64,000 nt of DNA from Sinomicrobium soli (GCF_003285545.1 NZ_QLNV01000003.1:186001-250000), one strand, 5' to 3'; numbered from the stretch's first letter, positions 52,314-62,212 are shown. The notes: generated by a model not told the origin, from the sequence alone. Program-made: numbers and translations.

Positions 52314-52328
52314 CCCCCCCCCGGGGGG
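52314..52328. repeat. C9G6 homopolymer tract abutting the porX stop
   Basis: Nine C followed by six G directly downstream of the porX TAG (which occupies 52329-52331). It is self-complementary over 12 bases and prone to length change during replication. Confidence 0.8.
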
Positions 52329-53876
52329 CTATCTCGGTTCCAGCACTACAAAAGGCACGATCATTTCTTCAAGGGATATTCCCCCGTGCTGATAGGTGTT
52401 CCGGTAGTATCCCACATAGTGATTGTAGTTGTTCGGGTACGCAAAGAAAAGATCGTCCTTGGCAAAAATAAAAGAACTGCTCATATTTATGGAAGGAAGA
52501 TGAATATCTCCCGGGCGTTTTACGGCAAAAACATCCTTGTTCTCATAAGACAGGCTTCTTCCTGTCTTATACCTCAGGTTCAGGCTGGTTTCCTTATCAC
52601 CGATTACTTTCGACGGGTTCTTTACATTGATCGTACCGTGGTCGGTAGTGATAATGAGTTTGAACCCGAGTTGCTGAGACTGCTGAATGATCTCCAGTAA
52701 GGGAGAATTCCTGAACCAGCTCTGGGTAAGCGACCGGTAAGCCTTATCGTTGGATGCGAGTTCCTTAATAACCTCCATCTCGGTCTTTGCATGAGAGAGG
52801 ATATCGACAAAATTATACACGATCACGGTAAGGTCGTTCCCTTTCTGCGATTTGAAATTCTGTGCCAGCTGTTTCCCTGCCCTCAGGCTGGATATCTTGT
52901 GATATTCCCACTTGACATCCAGTCCCAGCCTGCGTATCTGCTCATTGAGAAAATCTGCCTCATACAGGTTCTTCCCTCCTTCATCGGTATCGTTTTTCCA
53001 TAATTTCGGATACAGCTTTTCCATTTCCACAGGCATTAAGCCCGAGAAAATGGCATTGCGCGCATATTGCGTAGCCGTAGGGAGGATACTGCAGTATGGC
53101 TTCTCACTCTTTTCCTTGTAATGTATATTAATGGTATCGGAAATGGCCAGCCATTGATCGTATCTCAGGTTATCGATAACCACCATCAGGGTCGGCGCCT
53201 TTTTTTCAAGTTCGGGCAACACCAGCTCACGGAACAGGGTATGTGACATCACGGGGCTTTCTTCTCCCGAAAACCAGCCGGGATAATTTTTTTCGACAAA
53301 TTTCCCGAACTGGGTATTGGCTTCTGTCTTCTGGGACTCCAGGATCTCAACCATCCCTATATCCTCTATGTTTTCCAGTTCCAGCTCCCAGTAAAGCAGC
53401 CTCTTGTACAGTTCCACCCAGTCTTCATACGTATTGGCCATGGCCATATCCATGGCTATCTTCCGGAATTCCTGCTGGTAACTGGCGGTAGTCTTTTCCG
53501 AGACCAGCCTGGAATGGTCCAGGTTTTTTTTGAGCGACAGCAATATCTGGTTCGGGTTGACAGGCTTTATGAGATAATCGGCTATTTTCGAACCTATGGC
53601 TTCCTCCATCAGGTATTCTTCTTCGCTCTTCGTGATCATTACCACAGGTACATTAGGCCGTTTGGCCTTGATTTCCGTAAGGGTTTCCAGGCCCGAAAGT
53701 CCGGGCATGTTCTCATCCAGAAAAATAATATCGTAATTATTGCGGTCCACATCTTCAATGGCATCGGCCCCGCTCTGGCATGTGGTAATGTCATAATTCT
53801 TTTTCTCCAGAAAGAGGATATGTGGTTTCAACAGGTCAATTTCATCATCTACCCACAGTATTTTTATGTTACTCAT
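52329..53876 (-). CDS. porX: PorX, response regulator with PglZ/alkaline-phosphatase-like domain
   Basis: A 515-residue two-component effector controlling type IX secretion and gliding. The N-terminal receiver domain (~1-120) has WVDDE, the phosphoacceptor Asp 54 in FLDENMPG, MITKS and the Lys in LIKPVNP. A helical linker (~125-205) follows. The C-terminal PglZ domain (~210-515) is alkaline-phosphatase-like, with VVIDNLRYDQW, SILPTATQYARNAIFSG, ITTDHGT and HGGISLEEMIVP carrying metal ligands. In Porphyromonas it works with kinase PorY and sigma factor SigP; neither is in this window. The -7 region upstream is shared with the divergent HD gene. Confidence 0.95.
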   Translation of the reverse strand: MSNIKILWVDDEIDLLKPHILFLEKKNYDITTCQSGADAIEDVDRNNYDIIFLDENMPGLSGLETLTEIKAKRPNVPVVMITKSEEEYLMEEAIGSKIADYLIKPVNPNQILLSLKKNLDHSRLVSEKTTASYQQEFRKIAMDMAMANTYEDWVELYKRLLYWELELENIEDIGMVEILESQKTEANTQFGKFVEKNYPGWFSGEESPVMSHTLFRELVLPELEKKAPTLMVVIDNLRYDQWLAISDTINIHYKEKSEKPYCSILPTATQYARNAIFSGLMPVEMEKLYPKLWKNDTDEGGKNLYEADFLNEQIRRLGLDVKWEYHKISSLRAGKQLAQNFKSQKGNDLTVIVYNFVDILSHAKTEMEVIKELASNDKAYRSLTQSWFRNSPLLEIIQQSQQLGFKLIITTDHGTINVKNPSKVIGDKETSLNLRYKTGRSLSYENKDVFAVKRPGDIHLPSINMSSSFIFAKDDLFFAYPNNYNHYVGYYRNTYQHGGISLEEMIVPFVVLEPR

Positions 53877-53969
53877 ATGCTTATATTTGTATTTTTACAT
53901 CATTTATGTCAAACACCGGTAACGGCCTCCCGACTTTGCGGTTTACAGGTCCGTGCTCAAAACAAACGT

Positions 53970-55226
53970 ATGCAACGCACCAATAAACTCAAAATATTTA
54001 ACGACCCAATTTACGGATTTATTACCATTCCCAACACCCTGGTTTTTGATCTGATCGAACACCGGTATTTTCAGCGGTTGCGGAGAATATCCCAGATGGG
54101 CCTTTCCTACCTCGTATATCCCGGAGCACACCATACCAGGTTCCACCATGCCATGGGCTGTATGCACCTGATGCAAAAAGCGATACAAACCCTTCGTTTT
54201 AAGAAAATTGAGATCTCTGAAGAGGAAGAAGAAGCCCTGCTCGTAGCCATATTGCTGCACGATATAGGTCACGGACCCTTTTCACATGCCATGGAACACA
54301 GCATCGTGGAAAATGTGAGCCACGAACAGATCTCACTGCTGTTCATGGAAGAGCTCAACCGTGATTTTAACGGAAGTTTAACGTTGGCTATCAAGGTTTT
54401 TCGCGGACAGTATCACCGGAAGTTTATGCATCAGCTTATTTCCAGCCAGCTCGATATCGACCGTACCGACTATCTGAAACGGGATAGTTTTTATACCGGG
54501 GTAGCAGAGGGCAACATCAATTCCGAAAGGCTCATTTCCATGCTGAATGTGGTAGACAATGAGCTGGTCATTGAAGAAAAGGGGATTTATTCCGTAGAAA
54601 AATTCCTGGTTGCCAGGAGACTGATGTACTGGCAGGCCTACCTTCACAAGGCCGGGATCGCAGCAGAACAGCTGCTTATAAGGGTACTGAAAAGGGCTAA
54701 GGAACTGGTTTCGGAAGGAGTAACCCTGAAATCGAGCACTGCCCTGGAATACTTTCTGAAGAACAAGGTAGACCTCGACAATTTTTCCACCCCTGTACTC
54801 GAAATATTTTCAAGACTTGACGATTACGATATCATCTCGGCCATGAAAGAATGGCAGTTTCACGAAGACTTCGTCTTGTCCCGCCTCTGCAGCATGATAC
54901 TGAACAGGGACCTGCTCCGGATTAAATTCCGCAAAAAGCCGGTCTCCGGGAAGAAGCTGGAGAAACACACCCGGCTTTTCATGGACGAATTTGACGTTTC
55001 CGACCGGGTAGCACGGTATTTTGTATTTACCGGGCAGGTGGAAAACATCGCTTACAGCATCGATCAGGAGAACATCAGGATACTCACCAAGGCAGGCAAG
55101 GTTTCCGACGTGGAAAAAGCATCCGACCTGCTCAACATCAAGGCCTTGTCCAGGGCGGTCACCAAATATTTTATCTGCTACCCCAAGCAGGAGAACAGTA
55201 TGGCCGGGATCAGCCCGCACCCTTAG
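53970..55226 (+). CDS. HD-domain phosphohydrolase (dNTPase-like)
   Basis: A 418-residue protein of the SAMHD1/dGTPase-like HD superfamily. The start at 53970 (MQRTNKLKIFNDPIYGFI) matches the family opening; the frame extends upstream but through the divergent promoter. The metal site is formed by RFHHAMGC (~residue 55), LLHDIGHGPFSHAMEH (~90-105) and the Asp in DIDRTDYLKRD. It possibly hydrolyses dNTPs; the substrate is unproven. TATATTTG at 53882-53889 is a candidate -7 box. It lies upstream of lpxD as in many flavobacteria. Confidence 0.88.
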   Translation: MQRTNKLKIFNDPIYGFITIPNTLVFDLIEHRYFQRLRRISQMGLSYLVYPGAHHTRFHHAMGCMHLMQKAIQTLRFKKIEISEEEEEALLVAILLHDIGHGPFSHAMEHSIVENVSHEQISLLFMEELNRDFNGSLTLAIKVFRGQYHRKFMHQLISSQLDIDRTDYLKRDSFYTGVAEGNINSERLISMLNVVDNELVIEEKGIYSVEKFLVARRLMYWQAYLHKAGIAAEQLLIRVLKRAKELVSEGVTLKSSTALEYFLKNKVDLDNFSTPVLEIFSRLDDYDIISAMKEWQFHEDFVLSRLCSMILNRDLLRIKFRKKPVSGKKLEKHTRLFMDEFDVSDRVARYFVFTGQVENIAYSIDQENIRILTKAGKVSDVEKASDLLNIKALSRAVTKYFICYPKQENSMAGISPHP

Positions 55227-55352
55227 AAAGGCCGCTGTTTTCCTTAAATCATCCGGAACGGGCATACCTTGCTTTACCTGGTAAAAACCGGCGTGTTTTA
55301 AGGATTTCCCCATTAACTCAACACCCCGGTAACTTGATATTTACTTTTTTTA

Positions 55353-55360
55353 TACTTTTG
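55353..55360 (+). promoter_or_regulatory. -7 promoter box (TACTTTTG) at the lpxD start
   Basis: Ends 5 bp before the lpxD ATG (55366), so the predicted transcript begins at or next to the start codon (leaderless). A TTG lies 16 bp upstream of the box. Confidence 0.5.
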
Positions 55361-55365
55361 CAGGA

Positions 55366-56394
55366 ATGAAATTTACAGCAAGTCAAATAGCAGGTATATT
55401 AGAAGGTGATGTCGTCGGAAACCCGGATGTCGAGGTTTCAAAGCTGGCCAAGATCGAGGAAGGGACGGAGGGCGACCTCACTTTTCTGGCCAACCCCAAG
55501 TACACATCATATATATATACCACAAAGGCCTCCGTTACGATAGTAAACAAGGACTTCGAGGCCGAATCGGAACTTTCCACCACCCTGATAAAGGTGGAGG
55601 ATGCCTATAAATCCTTTTCCAGGCTGTTGGAATACTACAATCAGGTAAAGCTGAACAAAACCGGTATTGAGCAGCCTTCCTATATTTCGGAGACCGCTTC
55701 GCACGGGGAAAACATTTACCGGGGCGCTTTTTCCTATATAGGTGAAAATGTGCGTATAGGCCACAACTGCAAGATATACCCCAATGCCTATATCGGTGAC
55801 AATGTGACCCTGGGGAACGATGTCGTCGTATTTGCGGGCGCCCGGATCTATTCGGAAACAGTGATCGGAAATCATTGTATCATACACAGCGGGGCCGTTA
55901 TCGGAGCAGACGGTTTCGGTTATGCCCCTGACGGGAACGGGGCGTATTCGAAGGTGCCCCAGACGGGAAATGTAATACTGGAAGATTATGTAGATATCGG
56001 TGCCGGAACAACCATCGACAGGGCTACACTGGGATCTACCGTTATACGCAGAGGTGTAAAACTGGACAACCAGATACAGATTGCCCACAATGTGGAAATC
56101 GGCGAAAATACGGTAATTGCAGCCCAGACCGGCATTGCCGGTTCTACAAAAATAGGACGCAACTGCATGATAGGAGGCCAGGTAGGTATTGTAGGCCACC
56201 TCACCATTGGAAACCGGGTTAAGGTACAGGCCCAGTCGGGAATCACCCGGAATGTTCAGGACGATGAAACACTACAGGGGTCGCCGGCCTTTAACCTCAG
56301 TGACTACAACAAGTCGTATGTCCATTTCAAGAATCTTCCCAAATTAGTACAAACTATTCATCAATTCGATAAAAAACGGAACGATAATGAGTAA
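55366..56394 (+). CDS. lpxD: UDP-3-O-acyl-glucosamine N-acyltransferase
   Basis: Third step of lipid A synthesis, adding the N-linked hydroxyacyl chain. It is 342 residues: an N-terminal uridine-binding domain (~1-100), then a left-handed beta-helix of hexapeptide repeats (~105-310), then a C-terminal helix. [20 protein letters not shown] and [16 protein letters not shown] are diagnostic. The catalytic His is in [12 protein letters not shown]. The stop overlaps the start of lpxC/fabZ by 8 bp. A diverged second copy is at 59243. Confidence 0.96.
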   Translation: MKFTASQIAGILEGDVVGNPDVEVSKLAKIEEGTEGDLTFLANPKYTSYIYTTKASVTIVNKDFEAESELSTTLIKVEDAYKSFSRLLEYYNQVKLNKTGIEQPSYISETASHGENIYRGAFSYIGENVRIGHNCKIYPNAYIGDNVTLGNDVVVFAGARIYSETVIGNHCIIHSGAVIGADGFGYAPDGNGAYSKVPQTGNVILEDYVDIGAGTTIDRATLGSTVIRRGVKLDNQIQIAHNVEIGENTVIAAQTGIAGSTKIGRNCMIGGQVGIVGHLTIGNRVKVQAQSGITRNVQDDETLQGSPAFNLSDYNKSYVHFKNLPKLVQTIHQFDKKRNDNE

Positions 56395-57796
56395 TGCCAG
56401 AGTTGCCAAGCAACGTACCATTGCAAAAGAAGTAACGCTCCAGGGTGTAGGTCTTCACACGGGGCATGAAGTTACCATGACCTTTAAAGCTGCTCCAGAA
56501 AACCACGGTTATGCCTTTAAGCGCATTGACCTGGAAGGCTGCCCCGTCATAGAAGCAGATGCCAATTATGTGGTCAATACCCAACGGGGAACCAATCTCG
56601 AGAAAAAAGGGGTGAAAATACACACCTCCGAACACGTACTGGCTGCATTGGTAGGACTGGAAATAGACAACGTTCTGATTGAGCTCAATGCCCCGGAGCC
56701 GCCCATCATGGACGGGTCTTCCAAGTTTTTCGTGGAGGCGCTCGAAAGTGCGGGGATCGTAGAACAGGACGCAGAGCGGGAAGAATATATTGTCAAGGAC
56801 GTTATTTCGTATACGGATGAAGAGACCGGAAGTGAGATCACGGTAATCCCCGCAGAGGAATACCAGGTCACTGCCATGGTCGATTTCGGCACCAAAGTCC
56901 TGGGAACACAGAACGCCACGCTGAAACACCTTTCCCTGTTCAAGAAAGAAATATCAAATGCCAGGACCTTCAGCTTTCTCCACGAGATCGAAACACTGCT
57001 GGAACACGGGCTTATCAAGGGAGGAGACCTCAACAATGCGATCGTATATGTAGACAAGGAACTCTCCAGGGATACCATGGAAAAACTGAAAGTCGCCTTT
57101 AACAAGGAATCCATTTCCGTAAAGCCGAACGGTATTCTCGACAACCTGACCCTGCACTACCCCAACGAGGCGGCCAGGCATAAACTACTGGACGTTATCG
57201 GCGACCTCGCCTTGGTAGGCACCCGTATCCGGGGAAAGGTTATCGCGAACAAGCCCGGGCATTTTGTAAACACCCAGTTTGCAAAAAAACTGTCGAAAAT
57301 GATCAAGATCGAAAAGCGCAACAAGGTACCGCAATACGACCTTAACCAGGTTCCCCTGATGGACGTTACCGCCATCATGCAAAAACTGCCGCACAGGCCT
57401 CCGTTTCTGCTTGTAGACAAGATACTGGAACTCTCCGACACCCATGTCGTGGGGGTAAAGAACGTTACGATGAACGAACCCTTTTTCGTAGGGCACTTCC
57501 CCGGGGCTCCCGTTATGCCCGGGGTATTGCAGGTAGAAGCCATGGCACAGGCGGGGGGCATACTGGTACTCAGCACTGTTCCCGACCCGGAAAACTACCT
57601 TACATTCTTTATGAAAATAGACAATGTAAAATTCAAGCAACAGGTAGGTCCGGGAGATACCCTGATATTCAAGCTCGAGCTGGTGACCCCCATACGAAGG
57701 GGAATATGCCATATGCAGGGCTATGCCTATGCCAACGGCAAACTGGCCACGGAAGCGGAAATGATGGCACAGATCGTAAAAGTAAAAAATGATTAG
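56387..57796 (+). CDS. lpxC/fabZ: Bifunctional LpxC deacetylase / FabZ dehydratase
   Basis: A 469-residue natural fusion typical of Bacteroidota. The N-terminal LpxC part (~1-305), a Zn-dependent deacetylase committing lipid A synthesis, has LQGVGLHTG, the zinc-binding [10 protein letters not shown] (His ~79), ISNARTFSF, and the second zinc site [12 protein letters not shown]. The C-terminal FabZ part (~320-469), 3-hydroxyacyl-ACP dehydratase, has [11 protein letters not shown] and the catalytic [20 protein letters not shown]. Overlaps lpxD by 8 bp. Confidence 0.97.
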   Translation: MSNARVAKQRTIAKEVTLQGVGLHTGHEVTMTFKAAPENHGYAFKRIDLEGCPVIEADANYVVNTQRGTNLEKKGVKIHTSEHVLAALVGLEIDNVLIELNAPEPPIMDGSSKFFVEALESAGIVEQDAEREEYIVKDVISYTDEETGSEITVIPAEEYQVTAMVDFGTKVLGTQNATLKHLSLFKKEISNARTFSFLHEIETLLEHGLIKGGDLNNAIVYVDKELSRDTMEKLKVAFNKESISVKPNGILDNLTLHYPNEAARHKLLDVIGDLALVGTRIRGKVIANKPGHFVNTQFAKKLSKMIKIEKRNKVPQYDLNQVPLMDVTAIMQKLPHRPPFLLVDKILELSDTHVVGVKNVTMNEPFFVGHFPGAPVMPGVLQVEAMAQAGGILVLSTVPDPENYLTFFMKIDNVKFKQQVGPGDTLIFKLELVTPIRRGICHMQGYAYANGKLATEAEMMAQIVKVKND

Positions 57797-57835
57797 GAAC
57801 ACCGTTGTGTTCCCGAATGATATTAATCGACACAC

Positions 57836-58621
57836 ATGAATCAACCCTTAGCATATGTCCATCCCGGGGCCAAAATAGCCAAGAACGTGGTGATAGAACC
57901 CTTTACCACGATTCACAACAATGTGATTATCGGCGAAGGCACCTGGATAGGTTCCAATGTCACCATCATGGAAGGTGCCCGGATAGGTAAGAACTGTAAT
58001 ATTTTCCCGGGTGCCGTAATTTCGGCTACACCGCAGGACCTCAAGTTCCAGGGAGAAGAAACCATTGCCGAGATAGGAGACAATACCACCATCCGCGAAT
58101 GCGTGACCATAAACCGGGGCACGTCAGACCGCATGAAAACGGTGATCGGGCAGAGCTGCCTTATCATGGCCTATAGCCATATAGCCCACGACTGTATTGT
58201 GGGCAACAACTGCATTTTCTCCAACAACAGTACCCTGGCCGGCCATATCACTGTCGGGGATTATGTAGTCCTGGCCGGAATGACTGCCGTACACCAGTTC
58301 TGTTCTATCGGGAACCACGCTTTCGTGACCGGCGGATCACTGGTGCGAAAAGATGTCCCCCCCTACGTAAAAGGGGCAAGAGAACCCCTTTCCTATGTCG
58401 GGATCAATTCCGTAGGCCTGAGAAGAAGGGGCTTTTCTGCCGACAAGATCAGGGAGATCCAGAATATATACAGGATACTGTACCAGAGAAATTACAACAA
58501 CACCCAGGCCATCGAAATTATCGAAGCCGAAATGGAAGCCACTCCGGAACGGGATGAGATCCTCCAGTTCATCCGCGACTCGCAACGCGGTATCATGAAG
58601 GGGTATTTCACTGCCGGATAA
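57836..58621 (+). CDS. lpxA: UDP-N-acetylglucosamine O-acyltransferase
   Basis: First enzyme of lipid A synthesis. It is 261 residues: a left-handed beta-helix (~1-185) and a C-terminal helical domain. The catalytic His is in MAYSHIAHDCIVGN (~residue 120). GAVISATPQDLKFQGE and RECVTINRGT are LpxA signatures. The C-terminal VGINSVGLRRRGFSADKI matches the family. 39 bp after lpxC/fabZ and 40 bp before efp. Confidence 0.96.
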   Translation: MNQPLAYVHPGAKIAKNVVIEPFTTIHNNVIIGEGTWIGSNVTIMEGARIGKNCNIFPGAVISATPQDLKFQGEETIAEIGDNTTIRECVTINRGTSDRMKTVIGQSCLIMAYSHIAHDCIVGNNCIFSNNSTLAGHITVGDYVVLAGMTAVHQFCSIGNHAFVTGGSLVRKDVPPYVKGAREPLSYVGINSVGLRRRGFSADKIREIQNIYRILYQRNYNNTQAIEIIEAEMEATPERDEILQFIRDSQRGIMKGYFTAG

Positions 58622-58661
58622 TAATGCCAAAAGAACAGAAACAAGCAATAAAACCCATAGT

Positions 58662-59228
58662 ATGGCAACAACTTCAGACATACGGAAAGGATTGTGTATC
58701 CGTTATAACCACGACATCTATAAGATCGTGGAGTTTCTCCATGTAAAACCCGGAAAAGGCCCTGCCTTCGTACGTACCAAGCTCAAGAGCGTGACTACCG
58801 GAAAGACCTTAGACAACACCTTCTCTGCCGGTCACAAGATAGACGATGTGCGGGTAGAGACCAATACATTCCAGTACCTGTACCCGGAAGGAGACCTCTT
58901 TCACTTCATGAACACCGAAGATTTCAACCAGATCTCCCTTCCTAAAAACGCACTGGATTCCCCTGAACTGCTCAAGGAAGGAGAAATCGTGACCATCATT
59001 ATCAACGCGGAAGACGGTATGCCGCTTTCTGCGGAGATGCCTGCTCACGTGATCCTGGAGGTAACCCATACCGAACCCGGTGTAAAAGGAAATACAGCTA
59101 CCAACGCAACAAAACCCGCCACAGTGGAAACGGGAGCCAGCGTAAATGTCCCGCTGTTTATCAATGAAGGGGACAGGATAAAAGTGGAAACGGAAAAAGG
59201 GACCTACGTAGAGCGGGTCAAAGAATAA
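58662..59228 (+). CDS. efp: Translation elongation factor P
   Basis: A 188-residue factor rescuing ribosomes stalled at polyproline. It has three beta-barrel domains. The tip loop is KPGKGPAF near residues 31-38 with Lys 34, the position modified or used unmodified in other bacteria. GDRIKVETEKGTYVERVKE is the standard C-terminus. It sits inside the lipid A cluster, 14 bp before the second lpxD gene. Confidence 0.95.
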   Translation: MATTSDIRKGLCIRYNHDIYKIVEFLHVKPGKGPAFVRTKLKSVTTGKTLDNTFSAGHKIDDVRVETNTFQYLYPEGDLFHFMNTEDFNQISLPKNALDSPELLKEGEIVTIIINAEDGMPLSAEMPAHVILEVTHTEPGVKGNTATNATKPATVETGASVNVPLFINEGDRIKVETEKGTYVERVKE

Positions 59229-59242
59229 GTTCCGGATATCTC

Positions 59243-60181
59243 ATGAAATTCCCAAAGGTATACACCTTACACCAGATTGCCGGTATCCTGGACTGCCGGT
59301 ATGTAGGGAGCGAAGACTTCCCGGTACGTGGCATGAACGAAATCCATGTCGTGGAGCCGGGAGATATCGTCTTTGTAGATCATCCGAAGTATTACGACAA
59401 GGCACTCCAATCGGCAGCCACCGTAATACTTATCAATAAGGAAGTAGCCTGTCCGGAAGGCAAGGCATTACTCATTTCCGATGATCCTTTTCGCGACTTT
59501 AACAGGCTGACCCATCACTTCAACCCGTTCCGGAAGGCCGTGGCCACCATAGCACCTACGGCTACCGTTGGCAAGGACACCATTATCCAGCCCGGTGTTT
59601 TTGTGGGAAATGATGTGGTTATAGGAGATCACTGTCTCATCCATCCCAACGTGATCATCTACGACAACACGGTTATCGGCAACAATGTGACCATACATGC
59701 CGGAACTGTCCTGGGAGCGGATGCGTTCTATTACAAAAACAGGCCGGAAGGTTTTGACAAACTCCTCTCCGGCGGAAAAGTCGTCATAGAGGATAATGTT
59801 GACCTCGGGGCCCTGTGCACCATAGACAGGGGAGTTACCGGAAGTACCCTGATCAGGGAAGGCAGCAAGATCGACAACCAGGTACATATAGGACACGACA
59901 CGGTAATAGGCCGGAAATGCCTTATCGCCTCCCAGACCGGGATTGCGGGTTGCGTGGTCATAGAAGACGAGGTTACCATATGGGGACAGGTAGGTATGGC
60001 CAGCGGTATCACCATAGGCACCAAAGCAGTTATACTGGCACAATCCGGTATCAGCAAGTCGCTGGAAGGGCACACCACCTATTTCGGGTACCCGGCAGAG
60101 GAAGCGCGGAAAAAATACAGGGAACTGGCCTCGATACGGAAGATACCGGATATCATAACCCGGCTGAAATCCGGTTCCTGA
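59243..60181 (+). CDS. LpxD paralogue (UDP-3-O-acyl-glucosamine N-acyltransferase-like)
   Basis: A 312-residue second LpxD-type protein. The same plan as lpxD is visible: N-terminal domain (~1-95) and hexapeptide beta-helix (~100-290). Equivalent motifs are changed: GADAFYYKNRPEGFDKLLSG in place of [17 protein letters not shown], and DLGALCTIDRGVTGST in place of [16 protein letters not shown]. The catalytic-type His is kept (NQVHIGHDTVIG). Changes around the nucleotide/acyl pocket suggest a different acyl chain or sugar acceptor. It forms an operon with efp. The function as a lipid A enzyme is inferred. Confidence 0.85.
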   Translation: MKFPKVYTLHQIAGILDCRYVGSEDFPVRGMNEIHVVEPGDIVFVDHPKYYDKALQSAATVILINKEVACPEGKALLISDDPFRDFNRLTHHFNPFRKAVATIAPTATVGKDTIIQPGVFVGNDVVIGDHCLIHPNVIIYDNTVIGNNVTIHAGTVLGADAFYYKNRPEGFDKLLSGGKVVIEDNVDLGALCTIDRGVTGSTLIREGSKIDNQVHIGHDTVIGRKCLIASQTGIAGCVVIEDEVTIWGQVGMASGITIGTKAVILAQSGISKSLEGHTTYFGYPAEEARKKYRELASIRKIPDIITRLKSGS

Positions 60182-60276
60182 ATATCGGTGGTCCGCACGG
60201 GAAGCCGCAACCAAAAAATAACCGGAACAGGGCAAGATTAACCCGTTTGGAATACCGGTTTATCCATATAAAACCC

Positions 60277-60284
60277 TATTTTTG
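60277..60284 (+). promoter_or_regulatory. -7 promoter box (TATTTTTG) of sucD
   Basis: Matches TAnnTTTG, 25 bp before the sucD ATG. A TTTG lies at 60246-60249 but at a longer spacing than usual. Confidence 0.5.
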
Positions 60285-60309
60285 CATAGCCTATTAAAAA
60301 CAAAATATA

Positions 60310-61182
60310 ATGAGTGTTTTAGTCAACAAGGATTCAAAAATAATCGTACAAGGTTTTACCGGTAGTGAAGGAACCTTTCACGCCGAACAAATGATAGATT
60401 ACGGCACCAATGTAGTGGGAGGTGTAACTCCCGGAAAAGGAGGCCAGGAACACCTCGGGCGCCCGGTATTCAACACCGTAAAGGACGCGGTAGACCAGGC
60501 AGGAGCCGATACCACCATTATTTTCGTTCCGCCGGCTTTTGCGGCCGATGCCATTATGGAAGCCGCCGATGCGGGTATTAAAGTGATCATTACCATTACC
60601 GAAGGCATTCCCGTAGCCGATATGATCAAGGCCTATAACTATATCAAGGGCAAGGACTGCCGCCTTATAGGCCCCAACTGTCCCGGTGTCATTACCCCGG
60701 GCGAAGCCAAAGTAGGGATCATGCCCGGATTCGTGTTTAAAAAAGGAAATGTAGGGATCGTATCCAAATCGGGAACCCTTACCTATGAGGCCGCCGACCA
60801 GGTGGTACGCCAGGGACAGGGTATTACCACGGCCATAGGTATAGGTGGAGACCCCATTATAGGAACAACTACCAAAGAAGCCGTGGAACTGCTCATGAAC
60901 GATCCCGAAACCGAATGTATTGTCATGATAGGGGAAATAGGCGGACAGCTTGAGGCCGATGCGGCCCGGTGGATCAAGGAGAACGGGAATAAAAAACCCG
61001 TTGTAGGCTTTATTGCCGGGGAAACTGCTCCCAAGGGACGTACCATGGGGCATGCCGGAGCCATTGTAGGCGGTGCCGACGATACGGCCGAAGCCAAAAA
61101 GAGGATCATGAAGGAATGTGGTATCCATGTGGTAGACTCCCCTGCCGAAATCGGCAAGAAAGTTGCCGAAGTTCTGGGGTAG
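60310..61182 (+). CDS. sucD: Succinyl-CoA ligase alpha subunit
   Basis: TCA-cycle enzyme subunit (succinyl-CoA to succinate with nucleotide triphosphate formation). It is 290 residues. The CoA-binding Rossmann domain has [13 protein letters not shown] and [26 protein letters not shown] and [13 protein letters not shown] follow. The phospho-histidine is in [13 protein letters not shown] (His ~246). sucC is not adjacent, which is common in this phylum. A terminator follows at 61211. Confidence 0.97.
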   Translation: MSVLVNKDSKIIVQGFTGSEGTFHAEQMIDYGTNVVGGVTPGKGGQEHLGRPVFNTVKDAVDQAGADTTIIFVPPAFAADAIMEAADAGIKVIITITEGIPVADMIKAYNYIKGKDCRLIGPNCPGVITPGEAKVGIMPGFVFKKGNVGIVSKSGTLTYEAADQVVRQGQGITTAIGIGGDPIIGTTTKEAVELLMNDPETECIVMIGEIGGQLEADAARWIKENGNKKPVVGFIAGETAPKGRTMGHAGAIVGGADDTAEAKKRIMKECGIHVVDSPAEIGKKVAEVLG

Positions 61183-61210
61183 TTTCACAAACGACATAGC
61201 GATATATCCG

Positions 61211-61243
61211 AAAATCCGGCAGCAGGTACTGCCGGATTTTTTT
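61211..61243 (+). terminator. Intrinsic terminator of sucD
   Basis: AAAATCCGGCA (61211-61221) pairs perfectly with TGCCGGATTTT (61230-61240) around an 8-base loop, then TTT. Confidence 0.9.
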
Positions 61244-61274
61244 GTGTTATACCGCCTTTTTCGTACCTCTACTT

Positions 61275-61306
61275 TTGTTTTATGCTGCATCTATTTGCTA
61301 TATTTG
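61275..61306 (+). promoter_or_regulatory. Promoter of fabG
   Basis: TTG at 61275-61277, 21-bp spacer, -7 TATATTTG at 61299-61306. The predicted leader to the fabG ATG at 61466 is about 150 nt, unusually long for this window. Confidence 0.65.
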
Positions 61307-61465
61307 GCCCTGCACGGTAAAATACCGGCATTTAAAAACAGAACATGTCAAAAAAGCCTGTAATCCGCGAAGCAAATTCGGGACACGCAGGGCGTTTAAC
61401 AAACAACGGCCATTACCTGCCGATATCGGTAACGCATTTCAATGGCCCGGAAATTTTTAATACGG

Positions 61466-62212
61466 ATGAAACTTTTAGAAGGAAAAACAGCTATTATTAC
61501 AGGAGCAAGCAGGGGCATCGGAAAAGGCATTGCACAGGTTTTTGCCCGGGAAGGGGCCAATGTGGCCTTCACATACAGTTCATCGGCAGAAGCCGCTGCC
61601 GGACTGGAAAAGGAACTCACCGCACTGGGTGTAAAGGCCAAGGGCTACCAGAGCAATGCGGCCGGTTATGAAGAAGCCCAGAAACTGGCGGAAGCAGTCC
61701 TTTCAGAATTCGGGAGTATAGACATCCTGGTCAACAATGCCGGGATCACCAAAGACAACCTGCTGATGCGTATCTCTGAAGAAGATTTCGACAAGGTGAT
61801 CGAGGTCAACCTCAAGTCTGTTTTCAACATGACCAAGGCCGTACAGCGCACCATGCTCAAACAGCGTAAGGGGTCTATCATAAACATGAGCTCCGTAGTA
61901 GGTGTCAAGGGAAATGCAGGACAGGCCAACTACGCCGCCTCCAAGGCGGGTATCCTCGGGTTTACAAAATCGGTAGCCCTGGAACTCGGTTCCCGGAATA
62001 TCAGGTGCAATGCCATTGCTCCCGGGTTTATAGAAACAGAAATGACCGCCAGGCTCGATGAGAAAACCGTTCAGGGATGGAGAGAGGGTATCCCGCTGAA
62101 ACGCGGCGGAACTCCCGAAGACGTGGCCAATGCATGCCTCTTCCTGGCCTCGGACCTCAGTGCCTATATTACGGGACAGGTACTCCATGTAGACGGGGGC
62201 ATGCTTACCTGA
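61466..62212 (+). CDS. fabG: 3-oxoacyl-[acyl-carrier-protein] reductase
   Basis: NADPH-dependent SDR of fatty acid elongation. It is 248 residues. The start at 61466 (MKLLEGKTAIITGASRGIG) is canonical; an ATG at 61442 in frame would add eight residues. Motifs: TGASRGIGKGIA, LVNNAGIT, the catalytic Ser in INMSSVVGVKG, the YAASKAG Tyr/Lys pair, and IAPGFIETEMT. The ending ITGQVLHVDGGML is typical. The vWA-like gene follows 23 bp downstream. Confidence 0.95.
   Translation: MKLLEGKTAIITGASRGIGKGIAQVFAREGANVAFTYSSSAEAAAGLEKELTALGVKAKGYQSNAAGYEEAQKLAEAVLSEFGSIDILVNNAGITKDNLLMRISEEDFDKVIEVNLKSVFNMTKAVQRTMLKQRKGSIINMSSVVGVKGNAGQANYAASKAGILGFTKSVALELGSRNIRCNAIAPGFIETEMTARLDEKTVQGWREGIPLKRGGTPEDVANACLFLASDLSAYITGQVLHVDGGMLT

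Noticed and set aside
52314-52328. Possible G-quadruplex in the C9G6 tract
   Set aside because: Only one G-run is present, so an intramolecular quadruplex is not possible. It is kept only as a homopolymer/hairpin observation.
53514-53969. In-frame upstream extension of the HD-domain gene
   Set aside because: It runs antisense to porX and across the divergent promoter; the family N-terminus begins at 53970.
61345-61671. 108-codon open frame starting before fabG
   Set aside because: It overlaps fabG in another frame and its second half is basic shadow sequence. The first 40 codons could be a leader peptide but nothing supports it.
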